Shown here: positions 13,700-22,441 of the stretch, piece by piece | Numbering within the stretch: the first letter of the stretch is position 1 | Layout of the letters: each line of letters starts with the position of its first letter | NCBI GenBank assembly: GCA_947598485.1 | Contig: CANQFJ010000014.1 | Location: 1-41,967 of the forward strand | Length of the DNA stretch: 41,967 bases | Source of the DNA: an uncultured Bacilli bacterium | Lineage (GTDB): Bacteria; Bacillota_I; Bacilli_A; RF39; UBA660 | Reading direction: 5' to 3' | Notes under the pieces: generated by a model | The model's input: only the letters and a program-made list of their open reading frames with translations | Told to the model about the DNA's origin: nothing | Databases searched by the model: none | Translations under genes and position numbers: made by a program

Positions 13700-15904
13700 A
13701 TGAAAAAGATTATCTTAAGTATCGAAGGAATGACTTGTAGTGCATGTTCAAACGGATTAGAAAAATACTTAAATAAACAAAAAGGTATAAATAAGGCTTC
13801 CGTTAATTTAGTTATGTCTACTGCATCAATTGAATATGATGATAGTTTATCACTTACTGATTTAGAGAAATATATAGCAAATGCCGGTTTTAAGAGTCTC
13901 GGCAAAGCGGATCTTACTAAGGAAGATAAAAAGGTAAGTAAAACGCCTTTTATTATATTTGGCATTTTAGCTTTATTACTAATGTATATATCTATGGCTC
14001 ATATGCTAAAATTGCCTGTTCTAAAAATTCTTGATCATCATATGCATCCTATAAATTACAGTATAACTTTGTTATTATTAACAATTCCTTTTATAATCTT
14101 TGGTTTCGATATTATTAAAAATGGTTATAAAAATTTTATACATAAAATGCCTAATATGGATACTTTGGTTGCTCTTGGTATAGCATCTAGTTTAGGATAT
14201 AGTATTTTTAGCGTCATAATGGTTATTAATGGTAAAGTAAATTATGCTCAAAGTTTATATTTTGAATCTATAGCCTTTGTAATTTATTTTGTTAAATTAG
14301 GAAGATTTATTGATCAAAGAGCCCATGTTAAAACTAAAGATGCTATTAAGGATTTAGTAAGAGTTACTCCCGAATACGCTAAAATAAAGGTTAATAATGA
14401 AGTTAAGGAAATAACTATAGATGAAGTTAAAAAAGGCGATATATTAATTTGTTATGCTGGCGACAAAATAGCTGTAGATGGTAAGATTATAAGTGGTAAA
14501 ACTCACACTGATGAGTCGTTTATAACTGGTGAGTCAAAACCAGTGAAAAAAACTAAGGGTGATAATGTAATCGCTGGCTCTATAAATTATGAGGGTGTTA
14601 TTGAATATAAAGCTGAAAAGATTGGTAAAGAATCTACTATTTCGGAAATAGTCAACTTGGTAGTGGAGGCTACTAATACTAAGGCTCCGATTGCTAAAGA
14701 AGCTGACAAAATATGTACTTATTTTGTACCTATCATAATGTTTATAGCCGTATTAACATTTATTATTCAATTAATTATTACTCATTCGATAACTGATGCT
14801 CTTAACTTTTTTGTATCAGTTTTAGTGGTGGCATGTCCTTGTGCTCTTGGTCTTGCAACTCCTCTTGCGATAGTGGTAGCTCAAGGAATATGTGCCAAAA
14901 ATGGTATCCTTATTAAATCTAGCGAAATATTAGAACTTGCTAGCAAAGCAAATGTTATAGTTTTTGATAAAACAGGTACTTTAACAAATGGTAATATTAC
15001 AATATCTAAAGTATTTAATTATAGTGGCTATAAAGAAGATAAGCTTTTAGCTATTTTGGGTTCTATAGAATCTCATGTGTCTCATCCAATTGCTAAAGGA
15101 GTTTTAAATTATCTTAATAACCAAAAAATATCATATGAAGAATGCTTAAATGTTGAAACAATTGAAGGAATGGGTATTAAAGCTGAACTAAATAACAAAG
15201 AATATTATGCAGTTAACAATAAAGGGGTTAAAAAAATTAATATCGAAAATAATCATATAAATGATGAAAAAGAGCTATTAAATGATGGATGTACAATAAT
15301 TTATATAATTGAAAACAAAAATATTATAGGCTTAGTAGGACTTAAAGATACTGAAAGAAAAGAAGCTAAAGAAGTTATCGATAAGCTAAATGAGTTAATA
15401 ATATTAACAATAATGCTTACGGGAGATAATGAAAATGTTGCGAAGAAAGTTGGCGATAGTTTAGGCATAAAAAGTGTTATTGCCAGTGCTCTTCCCAAAG
15501 ATAAAACAAAGGTTATTAACACTTTAAAAGAAAATGGCAATATTGTTGCTATGGTAGGAGATGGGGTAAATGATGCTCCAAGTTTAGTAAGTAGCAATAT
15601 TGGAATATCTATAACCGGAGCTACAGATATAGCTACATCTTCTGCCGATGTCATACTTATGAATGATAACTTAAAATCTATCTTAAATTTAATATACATT
15701 AGTAAGAAAACATTAACAAATATTAAACAAAATTTATTCTGGGCATTTATTTATAATGTCTGTATGGTTCCAATAGCATGTGGTATATTTATTAAGTGGA
15801 ATGTTACTATTAACCCAATGATTGCAAGTTTTGCTATGATTATATCTAGTGCTTTCGTAGCTTTTAACTCTCTTAGACTAAAGAAAATCAAATTAAAAGG
15901 ATAA
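13700..15904 (+). CDS. copA: Cu+-exporting P1B-type ATPase
   Basis: The start is ATG 13700, with AAGGTGAT just upstream; GTG 13691 is less likely because it overlaps that site. The 734-residue pump has one N-terminal metal-binding HMA domain (GMTCSAC, Cys13 and Cys16), TGES in the actuator domain (residues 276-279), the transmembrane CPC motif (379-381), the phosphorylation site DKTGT (Asp423), the HP motif in SHVSHPIAKG and GDGVNDAP (620-627). TM7/TM8 carry YNVCMVP and MIISSAF, the P1B-1 (Cu+/Ag+) signature. It exports cuprous ions at the cost of ATP. The hemolysin III family gene follows 7 bases later and probably shares the transcript. No CopY/CsoR regulator or CopZ is visible beside it. 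Confidence 0.93.
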   Translation: MKKIILSIEGMTCSACSNGLEKYLNKQKGINKASVNLVMSTASIEYDDSLSLTDLEKYIANAGFKSLGKADLTKEDKKVSKTPFIIFGILALLLMYISMAHMLKLPVLKILDHHMHPINYSITLLLLTIPFIIFGFDIIKNGYKNFIHKMPNMDTLVALGIASSLGYSIFSVIMVINGKVNYAQSLYFESIAFVIYFVKLGRFIDQRAHVKTKDAIKDLVRVTPEYAKIKVNNEVKEITIDEVKKGDILICYAGDKIAVDGKIISGKTHTDESFITGESKPVKKTKGDNVIAGSINYEGVIEYKAEKIGKESTISEIVNLVVEATNTKAPIAKEADKICTYFVPIIMFIAVLTFIIQLIITHSITDALNFFVSVLVVACPCALGLATPLAIVVAQGICAKNGILIKSSEILELASKANVIVFDKTGTLTNGNITISKVFNYSGYKEDKLLAILGSIESHVSHPIAKGVLNYLNNQKISYEECLNVETIEGMGIKAELNNKEYYAVNNKGVKKINIENNHINDEKELLNDGCTIIYIIENKNIIGLVGLKDTERKEAKEVIDKLNELIILTIMLTGDNENVAKKVGDSLGIKSVIASALPKDKTKVINTLKENGNIVAMVGDGVNDAPSLVSSNIGISITGATDIATSSADVILMNDNLKSILNLIYISKKTLTNIKQNLFWAFIYNVCMVPIACGIFIKWNVTINPMIASFAMIISSAFVAFNSLRLKKIKLKG

Positions 15905-15911
15905 TAATTGT

Positions 15912-16568
15912 ATGAGTTTAAAAACAAAGATACAAATTCCTAAATATACGCTTGGTGAAGAAATTACCAGTGCAATAATTCACGGTATAGGAGCTCTGCT
16001 TTCTATTGCTGCCTTAGTATTATGCGTTGTATTTAGTGCAATTCATCATAATGCCTATGCAGTAGTATCAAGTGTTATTTATGGTACAACTTCCATTATT
16101 TTATATACAATGTCGACTTTATATCATTCTTTAAAAGTTAATAATGCTAAAAGAGTATTTAGAATTATTGATCATTGTAGTATTTATCTATTAATCGCAG
16201 GTACTTATACTCCATATGCTTTAGTAGCTTTGCCAAAGGCATTAGGTTGGACGATATTTGGTATTAACTGGGGCTGTGCCATTATAGGAATAGTATTAAC
16301 TAGTATTGATATGAGAAAGTTTAAAGTTATAGAGATTATTCTTTACCTAGTCATGGGTTGGCTTATAATATTTGCTATGAAACCTTTATATCAAAATGTT
16401 GATATTGCTTGCATTTATATTAGTTTAGCCGCGGGTATTATATATACTATTGGAGCCATTTTTTATGGCATAGGGAAAAAATTCAAGTACATGCACTCCG
16501 TATTTCATGCTTTTGTCCTTTCCGCGAGTATATTATTTTTCTTTGCAATTTTATTATATGTAATATGA
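15912..16568 (+). CDS. Hemolysin III family (PAQR-type) membrane protein
   Basis: The 218-residue protein has about seven membrane helices and the conserved family residues: EEITSAIIHGIGALLS at the N-terminus, MSTLYHSL, RIIDHCSIYLLIAGTYTPY, and YMHSVFHAFVL near the C-terminus. The Ser/Asp/His residues of these motifs form the metal site of the PAQR superfamily. Bacterial members (TrhA/YqfA) are linked to membrane-lipid homeostasis; the hemolysin name is historical. It starts 7 bases after the copper ATPase gene, so the two are probably cotranscribed. It ends in TGA, which shows that TGA is a stop codon in this genome. Confidence 0.9.
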   Translation: MSLKTKIQIPKYTLGEEITSAIIHGIGALLSIAALVLCVVFSAIHHNAYAVVSSVIYGTTSIILYTMSTLYHSLKVNNAKRVFRIIDHCSIYLLIAGTYTPYALVALPKALGWTIFGINWGCAIIGIVLTSIDMRKFKVIEIILYLVMGWLIIFAMKPLYQNVDIACIYISLAAGIIYTIGAIFYGIGKKFKYMHSVFHAFVLSASILFFFAILLYVI

Positions 16569-16573
16569 CATAA

Positions 16574-16602
16574 AAAGACCACGTCTTTAAAACGTAGTCT
16601 TT
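16574..16602. terminator. Bidirectional terminator between convergent genes
   Basis: AAAGACCACGT and ACGTAGTCTTT pair over 11 bases with one mismatch around a 7-nt loop, with A/T tracts on both sides. It overlaps the stop codon of the minus-strand gene. Confidence 0.7.
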
Positions 16603-17881
16603 ATTTTAATTTAGTATAAGTTCCTGCGGTATATTCATCTGATGTTACGATTAACTTATCACCATCTTTTTTAATTACTGTATCATCTTTAGTAAATGAT
16701 TTAGCCGCAATTGTAATAGCATTATTTTTTACCTCATAAGATATTATACTACTACTATTTTCTTTAGAACTTATATATAATCTTCCACTATTTTTAGATA
16801 ATTCACTAATAATAATTTGATTGCCATCTACCTCATAGAATCCAGCCCAATCGGAATCATCATTTTCTACTTTATCATAATCGCCAGAAAGATTTAATGC
16901 ACTATCTTCATCAGACGATTCAGAGTTTATTGTAATGCCATCCTCAGTTTTGGTTAAATCCATTGCTATGGTTTCTCCTAAAGAATCATCTTCATAAGTA
17001 AGTTTACTTGTCGAAGTTACATCTATTGATATAGTGGCGGTTTGTACTCCTGCATCACCTTTTTTTTGAACTTCTAATTCAATTACCTTTGGTGCAGAAT
17101 AATATATATCAATTATAACATCATCTGCTGTATATTCTCCCATCCAACTCATATCATAATCAGCAATTTCTTCTGGAACTTCAGGCTCATCTGAGGTATT
17201 ATTTTCTGTATTATTTTCAGTAGCAGTATTGTTATTATTTACATTTTCAGTTGTATTATTGTCAGTAGGTGCTGGTTTCTTTTTGTTTGGATTTAAAAAC
17301 ATAAAGTATAGAACACATACAACTATAGATAAGATTGCTGCTATTACCAAAATAATCGTTTTTGCATCTATTTTCTTTTTGCCATCATCTTCTGAATTAT
17401 TGTCTGGTGCCGGTTGTCCATTATTTGGCATAACAGGGTTTGGCATTGGTGCATTTTGAACAGGTGTACTTGGTGTTGGTCGCGCTGGTGCCATGCCTTG
17501 TAGCATATTAGGATTTTGTTGAGTTGGAATAGCTCCTGGAACGGCTATATTAGGTGCTTGGCCAGGCATTTGTTGTTGTGCACCTACTTGAGGATTTGCT
17601 TGAGGTTGAGGAGTAGGTTGCAAAGCGGCTCCCAAAGTGTTATTATTTGGCATTTGTCCTAAAGCTGCAGGTGCTGGTTGACCAGAATTTACTGCGGCCG
17701 TAGTATTAGGCATTTGAACAGGTGGTGTAGTACTTTGTTGAGGTGCTGGAGCTGTAACATTAGGGTTAGGAACTCCGTTTGCTTGAGGCATTACTGACGG
17801 ATTAGGCATTTGTGGTGCTCCTATAGTATTAGGAGTTGGACCATTTACATTTCCGTTATTTAGATTTAGATTATTGTTCAT
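16601..17881 (-). CDS. Membrane protein with a long Pro/Asn/Gln-rich cytoplasmic tail
   Basis: The start is ATG 17881 after GAGAGGG; the open frame upstream holds the promoter. The protein has 426 residues. Residues 1-165 are low-complexity and rich in Pro, Asn, Gln, Ala and Met (many MPNP, QMP and PAP motifs) and should be disordered. One membrane helix follows at about 173-196 (TIILVIAAILSIVVCVLYFM), then a Thr/Asn-rich linker and an external domain of about 190 residues with two similar halves (SWMGEYTADDVIIDIYYS; DWAGFYEVDGNQIIISELS). Function is unknown. The Pro/Ala codons make the first 500 bases locally GC-richer than the surroundings. Confidence 0.8.
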   Translation of the reverse strand: MNNNLNLNNGNVNGPTPNTIGAPQMPNPSVMPQANGVPNPNVTAPAPQQSTTPPVQMPNTTAAVNSGQPAPAALGQMPNNNTLGAALQPTPQPQANPQVGAQQQMPGQAPNIAVPGAIPTQQNPNMLQGMAPARPTPSTPVQNAPMPNPVMPNNGQPAPDNNSEDDGKKKIDAKTIILVIAAILSIVVCVLYFMFLNPNKKKPAPTDNNTTENVNNNNTATENNTENNTSDEPEVPEEIADYDMSWMGEYTADDVIIDIYYSAPKVIELEVQKKGDAGVQTATISIDVTSTSKLTYEDDSLGETIAMDLTKTEDGITINSESSDEDSALNLSGDYDKVENDDSDWAGFYEVDGNQIIISELSKNSGRLYISSKENSSSIISYEVKNNAITIAAKSFTKDDTVIKKDGDKLIVTSDEYTAGTYTKLK

Positions 17882-17919
17882 ATTATTACCCTCTCTATAT
17901 TCTTTTCTATTATGTTTCA

Positions 17920-17928
17920 ATTATACCA
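17920..17928 (-). promoter_or_regulatory. Extended -10 promoter of the Pro/Asn-rich protein gene
   Basis: TGGTATAAT on the minus strand, 38 bases before ATG 17881. The region between it and the divergent promoter at 18046 is plain AT-rich DNA. Confidence 0.5.
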
Positions 17929-18045
17929 CATAAAATAATAAAATAAAATTAATATTTACGTTAACTTATATTTTTATTTACAAAATAGTAAAAAATGGAC
18001 ATAAATTATAATTTATCTTCAAACTTGCAGATATTATATTGGTCA

Positions 18046-18054
18046 TGTTATAAT
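18046..18054 (+). promoter_or_regulatory. Extended -10 promoter of the 485-residue unknown gene
   Basis: TGTTATAAT, with a predicted transcript start near 18061, 26 bases before the chosen GTG start. Confidence 0.55.
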
Positions 18055-18086
18055 TTCAATAGAATAATATGATGGAAGGTGCCAAT

Positions 18087-19544
18087 GTGGGTTTATTGGA
18101 TAAAGTATTTAGAAAAAAAGAACCTGAGGTAGTAAAAATGGTAATACCTCCTATTAATAATAATGAAGAGAAAACTAATTATAATTTTCCGGAAGACGAA
18201 TTAGTGTCATTACCTCCTAGTGTAATTGATACTTCATCAGAAGAATGTATTGCTATTTTTAAACATAATCTTGAAGTTTTAAAAGCTAGAACTAAAAGAG
18301 AAGGACAAGTTGAAAGATTTATGCTTATTAGGGAAGACGATAATTTTCCTACTGATTTTAAGTGGCGTGTTCGTTCATGCAATACACTTTTTGAAAAAAA
18401 GGTTTTAGCTTTGTCTTTTGCTTTAAGAAGTAAATGTGCACTTGAAAAAGCTGGAATAGATAATTTATTTAATGGTATTGAAATTCCGGTAGATCCTAGA
18501 AAAATGAATCAAGCTTTAAGTGAAGTTGATCCTAAAGTAGGAGCCGTATATATGCCTGCTCATTTTCGCTCTACCAAGCATTTTACAATCAACACTCCCT
18601 TAGGAGTTACTGGATCATACAATAGCGTAGAAACTGAACGTGATTTTATAATACTTGATTCTATAGATAATTTTTTGAATTCAGGTTATGGATATTCCTT
18701 ATCATATTGGGATGCATATTTAGATGTTAGTCATGAAGCTTTAGATATCTCTTCTTCGGCCATTATTCTAATGGAAAAAACAAAATACGATGATTTAACG
18801 AAGGATGTAAGCTTTGCAAATACACTAAAGCAAAGAAGAGTAGTTTTATATGAGGGCGATGAAACTTTAGCTATTAATATGCTTTTAACCGCCGAGGGTG
18901 TTCTACCTTCTCAAGTGGGATTGTCATATTCAGAGTATGATGAGCAATTAAAGGAAATTATAGATAGCAGTTTAGCTTCTTTGGCATTTTCTCATAATCT
19001 TTTATTAAATCAAAGCCATGCTGCTTATATAGAACCAGAAAAAGGGCATTTTTCTAATCATTTTGATGACTACAATAGAGATCATATAGCCTACCTTCAA
19101 GATTTTGTTGATTTTATGCAAGCTAAATTCCCAAATTATGCTATATTATTTAATATAGATTCTATTAATAATACTGAACAGTCCGCCAAAATAGTAAATG
19201 TTATTGGTACAAAGGCCTTGCTTGATGCTATAAATGATTATAATAAAGATGCTTTAGAACACTTTAATGAAAGACATACATCTTATATTAAAGATCATGA
19301 TAACATTACTTCCGAAGAGCGAAATGCTATTTTACAAACAATTCATTTAATATCTCAAACATATAGTATTAACTTAACCTTTGATGATGAGGATAGCAAA
19401 GAATTACTTGAAGAGTCTATTCGTAAGTTCTTTCAACTTCCTACCATTCATGAGCAACTTGAGGCTGCCAAAGTAATATGGAGTATTTTAGAACCTAAAC
19501 TTGATCAAACTCAAAATATTAGTCAAGATACAAGTAGAAAATAA
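18087..19544 (+). CDS. Large cytoplasmic protein of unknown function
   Basis: I choose GTG 18087, which gives MGLLDKVFRKKEPE, because GGAAGGTG (18074-18081) sits 5 bases before it. The in-frame ATGs at 18069 and 18072 have no such site and lie about 10 bases from the predicted transcript start. The 485-residue protein has no signal or membrane helix and no motif I recognise. It has a basic N-terminus, a mixed middle (DPKVGAVYMPAHFRSTKHF, then ETERDFIILDSIDNFLNSGY), and a helical, acidic C-terminal third. It is transcribed alone and converges on a sortase gene. It may be conserved only in close relatives. Confidence 0.75.
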   Translation: MGLLDKVFRKKEPEVVKMVIPPINNNEEKTNYNFPEDELVSLPPSVIDTSSEECIAIFKHNLEVLKARTKREGQVERFMLIREDDNFPTDFKWRVRSCNTLFEKKVLALSFALRSKCALEKAGIDNLFNGIEIPVDPRKMNQALSEVDPKVGAVYMPAHFRSTKHFTINTPLGVTGSYNSVETERDFIILDSIDNFLNSGYGYSLSYWDAYLDVSHEALDISSSAIILMEKTKYDDLTKDVSFANTLKQRRVVLYEGDETLAINMLLTAEGVLPSQVGLSYSEYDEQLKEIIDSSLASLAFSHNLLLNQSHAAYIEPEKGHFSNHFDDYNRDHIAYLQDFVDFMQAKFPNYAILFNIDSINNTEQSAKIVNVIGTKALLDAINDYNKDALEHFNERHTSYIKDHDNITSEERNAILQTIHLISQTYSINLTFDDEDSKELLEESIRKFFQLPTIHEQLEAAKVIWSILEPKLDQTQNISQDTSRK

Positions 19545-19564
19545 TTAATTAGATAATTATTATT

Positions 19565-19589
19565 GCAATAAAAAAGACCCTAGGGTCTT
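19565..19589. terminator. Terminator between the unknown gene and the class B-like sortase gene
   Basis: AAGACCCTAGGGTCTT (19574-19589) is a perfect palindrome with a T-rich tract on the minus strand, so it mainly serves the sortase gene. It overlaps that gene's stop codon. Confidence 0.7.
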
Positions 19590-20799
19590 AATTTTCAGTT
19601 TCTTCAGTTGTTTTAATTTCTCTTTTAATTAGTTTGGCGTGTATTACCATTTTTTCTGTATTGCTATAGCATGTTGATAAGGTTAAAATTTTATCATCAG
19701 CATCAACAGTTGTTTTAAAATCAAACATACTTCTCTTAATTAATTTGTTAGTAAAATTAGTAAAATCTTCATTGCTGCTAAAACTTATTTGGGAATAATC
19801 TGGACGTGGAGAATTAGCTATATGATACGCACTAAATATTTGCCAAACAGAATTTTCATCTTCCGTAGATATTTTAATTACAAAGTTTTCTGTGTCATCA
19901 GTCCAGCCACTGGTTAGGATATCATTTAAAGAACCAAACATAGTCTTATTCAATCTACCATGACCATAGATGATGGTATTTTTTTCTTGCCATAATGTAT
20001 TACGATAATCTAAAAATATCCATCCTGCTTCATTAGAGCTTTTATCAATACTATGATATAAATAATAACTATTATTGTTTGTTTGGACAAATGGATAATT
20101 AACTTTTGTACCTTCGACTTCAACCCAGCCAACTACATCTTCATTATCTTCCTTCAAATCGGTGAAATCAATATCAATAAAATCCATTGCTAAGTATTGA
20201 AGTACATCTTCGGTAAATTCTTTAACTACTATTTCAACATTTTTACCAGCGTTTTCCTTGATATCAACAGAATCTTTTAAACTATCAATTATATCTTGGG
20301 TCTTTTGGTTATCAATACGCCATGAAATAATTTTATAACCTGAATAACCGAATACTCCAATTAAGATAATAATTACAACATACAATAAATATTTTATTAT
20401 ATGCTTCTTTTTTTTAGTTTCTTTCTTTAAAGAAATTTCTTCTTTTGGATTTTTAACAATCTCTTTTACCTTAACTTTTTCACTTAAAGAGGGTTCAACT
20501 TTTGGTACTATTTTTTCTTGTTTTGGTTTTTTTACTACCTCTTTTACCTTAACATTTTCATTTAAAGTTGATTCATCTTTTAGTACTATTTTTTCTTCTT
20601 TTGAATTCTTAACAATCTCTTTTACTTTGACTTTTTCAGTTAAAGAGGGTTCATCTTTTAATTTAGGGTTATTATCTTTTTGTTTATTTGCTTTTTCTAC
20701 ATTTTCTTTAGTTTCTACTTTTTTCTTCACACTAGCTTTTGCATCTGTACTTTTGTTTTTAGTACTTTTATTATCATCTTTCTTTTTTATCTCTGCCAT
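19588..20799 (-). CDS. Class B-like sortase with a Lys-rich repeat tail
   Basis: The 403-residue protein starts at ATG 20799 after AGGTGA. Residues 1-132 are cytoplasmic, highly charged and include three 26-residue repeats (KVKVKE(I/V)VK core). A membrane helix lies at about 135-155. The external domain is class B-like: DVVGWVEVEGTKVNYPFVQT, YYLYHSIDKSSNEAGWIFLD, His280 in IIYGHGR and Cys377 in LTLSTCYSNTEK. Where class B enzymes have the catalytic Arg before the final strand (R-x-VV), this protein has Lys383 (EKMVIHAK), which may lower or change activity. Class B sortases anchor heme-uptake proteins or pilins; no substrate lies next to it. The class call is good; the substrate is unknown. 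Confidence 0.85.
   Translation of the reverse strand: MAEIKKKDDNKSTKNKSTDAKASVKKKVETKENVEKANKQKDNNPKLKDEPSLTEKVKVKEIVKNSKEEKIVLKDESTLNENVKVKEVVKKPKQEKIVPKVEPSLSEKVKVKEIVKNPKEEISLKKETKKKKHIIKYLLYVVIIILIGVFGYSGYKIISWRIDNQKTQDIIDSLKDSVDIKENAGKNVEIVVKEFTEDVLQYLAMDFIDIDFTDLKEDNEDVVGWVEVEGTKVNYPFVQTNNNSYYLYHSIDKSSNEAGWIFLDYRNTLWQEKNTIIYGHGRLNKTMFGSLNDILTSGWTDDTENFVIKISTEDENSVWQIFSAYHIANSPRPDYSQISFSSNEDFTNFTNKLIKRSMFDFKTTVDADDKILTLSTCYSNTEKMVIHAKLIKREIKTTEETEN
20422..20655 (-). repeat. Three 78-bp repeats in the cytoplasmic tail of the sortase gene
   Basis: Residues 49-74, 75-100 and 101-126 are three 26-residue units sharing (E)xSLxExVKVKE(I/V)VKxxKxE. They are basic and predicted cytoplasmic. Confidence 0.85.
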
Positions 20800-20819
20800 C
20801 CCATTTCACCTCGCGTTAT

Positions 20820-20828
20820 ATTATAACA
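20820..20828 (-). promoter_or_regulatory. Extended -10 promoter of the class B-like sortase gene
   Basis: TGTTATAAT on the minus strand, 20 bases before ATG 20799. A divergent TATAAT (20854-20859) serves the fabG-like gene. Confidence 0.55.
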
Positions 20829-20892
20829 CATATCCTTTTTTTTTCAATTGTTGTATAATTATATTTATATTATATAAATAAAGGAGAAAATT

Positions 20893-21627
20893 ATGTTAAA
20901 AGGTAAAGTTGCTATTATTACGGGAGGTACTCGGGGGATAGGTCTAGAAACGGTAAAAGTATTCAAACTTAATGGTGCTGAAGTAGTATTATTTGGCTCT
21001 AAAAAAGAAAGCGTTGATAAAGCAATTGAAAGTCTAAAGAAAGAAAAAATAGAAGTTGAGGGATACTATCCTAATTTAAATAATCCTGAAGAAGTAAAAA
21101 AAGTACTTAAAGACATATACGATAAATATGGTCATATAGATATTTTAGTTAACAATGCAGGAATATCTGCCAAAGAAAGCATCGATAATACTACATACGA
21201 AGATTTCACAAAAATAATGGACATTAATATTAATGCGATGTTTAACATGACAAAAGAAACTGTTCCTTATATGAAAGAAAATGGTGGGGTAATACTAAAC
21301 ACTAGTTCAATGGTTAGCATTTATGGCCAACCATCAGGCGTTGGATATCCGACCTCAAAATTTGCTGTTAATGGCTTTACTAAATCTTTGGCAAGAGAGC
21401 TAGCTCCTTTTAATATAAGGGTTAACGCCGTTGCTCCAGGAATTATTAAAACTGATATGGTGGCAACTTTACCTGAAGAAATGATTAATCCCCTTATCAA
21501 AACAATACCATTAGGAAGAATCGGGGAGCCTTCCGATATTGCAAATGCCTTTTTGTTTTTAGCTAGTGACTTAGCTAGTTATATAACTGGTGTTATTCTT
21601 TCGGTAGATGGAGCGGCAAGAAGCTAA
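20893..21627 (+). CDS. fabG: SDR-family reductase, probably 3-oxoacyl-ACP reductase
   Basis: The start follows AAAGGAG. The 244-residue protein is a classical short-chain dehydrogenase: cofactor motif TGGTRGIG (residues 10-17), NNAG in HIDILVNNAGIS, the catalytic Ser in LNTSSMVS, and Tyr152-x3-Lys156 (YPTSK). The segment LAPFNIRVNAVAPGIIKTDM and the C-terminal YITGVILSVDGA are typical of FabG. FabG reduces 3-oxoacyl-ACP with NADPH in fatty-acid synthesis. No other fab gene is adjacent, so another SDR substrate is possible. It is transcribed from its own short promoter, divergent from the sortase gene. Confidence 0.85.
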   Translation: MLKGKVAIITGGTRGIGLETVKVFKLNGAEVVLFGSKKESVDKAIESLKKEKIEVEGYYPNLNNPEEVKKVLKDIYDKYGHIDILVNNAGISAKESIDNTTYEDFTKIMDININAMFNMTKETVPYMKENGGVILNTSSMVSIYGQPSGVGYPTSKFAVNGFTKSLARELAPFNIRVNAVAPGIIKTDMVATLPEEMINPLIKTIPLGRIGEPSDIANAFLFLASDLASYITGVILSVDGAARS

Positions 21628-21681
21628 ACTTTTCTTGCAATTTAACTAATTTTAATAGATAATTATCTAAGAGGTACATTG

Positions 21682-22371
21682 ATGAAAAAGAAATTAATTT
21701 TAATATTATTACTTATTTTATCATTAGGTTTATATGGCTGTGGTAATAAATCTGATGGCAAAAAGTTTAAAGAAGAATATGAAAAGGTAAATGGTCAAAA
21801 ATCAGGAACTAATGTTATAAGAACCCTTGAAATACCAGATGACAATCCTTTTGTTTATAAGACCGCAAAAGATATTGTAGATGCCATAAATAATAATGAA
21901 ACTTTTGTTGTATATTTTGGCTTTGCTACATGTCCTTGGTGTCGTAGCGTTTTGCCTTATTTAATAGAAACTGCTGAAGAAAATAATATTTCAGAAATAT
22001 ATTATGTAGATGTTAAAAACATAAGAGATACTGTAGATTATGATGAAGAAACTAAAACTTTTAGTACAACTAAAGGGGGAGATAAAGCATACTTAGAATT
22101 AGTGGATTTACTAAGTAATGTTTTAAGTGATTATTCATTAACTACGGAAAATGGTGAAAGTGTAAAAACTGGATCAAAGAGAATTTATGCTCCAAATGTA
22201 GTAGTTGTTGAAAATGGGGTAGCTCTTGGTATGACATCTGGTATTTCTGACCTTCAAGAAGATGGGTATATGGAGCTTACTAAAGAGATCATTTCTGATA
22301 CAGAAAGCAAATTTAATGAACTTTTTGAGCTTTTAAATAATGGCGTTTGTACAAAAGAAAATGGATGTTAA
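21682..22371 (+). CDS. Lipoprotein with a thioredoxin-like CPWC motif
   Basis: The start is ATG 21682, six bases after AAGAGGT; a TTG directly before it is less likely. The signal peptide ends in the lipobox LGLYGC (Cys20). The mature protein has a thioredoxin-like fold: FVVYFGFATCPWCRSVLPYL with the redox pair Cys84-Pro-Trp-Cys87, a strand IYYVDV, and IYAPNVVVVENGVALGMTSG, where Pro sits in the usual cis-Pro region. It should act in thiol exchange outside the membrane. Two further Cys stand at the C-terminus (VCTKENGC). A similar CPWC protein type is often annotated as bacteriocin transport accessory protein; no such operon is present here. Confidence 0.82.
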   Translation: MKKKLILILLLILSLGLYGCGNKSDGKKFKEEYEKVNGQKSGTNVIRTLEIPDDNPFVYKTAKDIVDAINNNETFVVYFGFATCPWCRSVLPYLIETAEENNISEIYYVDVKNIRDTVDYDEETKTFSTTKGGDKAYLELVDLLSNVLSDYSLTTENGESVKTGSKRIYAPNVVVVENGVALGMTSGISDLQEDGYMELTKEIISDTESKFNELFELLNNGVCTKENGC

Positions 22372-22409
22372 AAAACTTTTTATATTTTCTTTTCTAAAGA
22401 ATAAAATTA

Positions 22410-22418
22410 TGTTATATT
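22410..22418 (+). promoter_or_regulatory. Extended -10-like promoter of the small membrane protein gene
   Basis: TGTTATATT, 23 bases before ATG 22442 and followed by GAAAGGAG. Confidence 0.4.
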
Positions 22419-22441
22419 AAAATTGAGAAAGGAGTTATATT

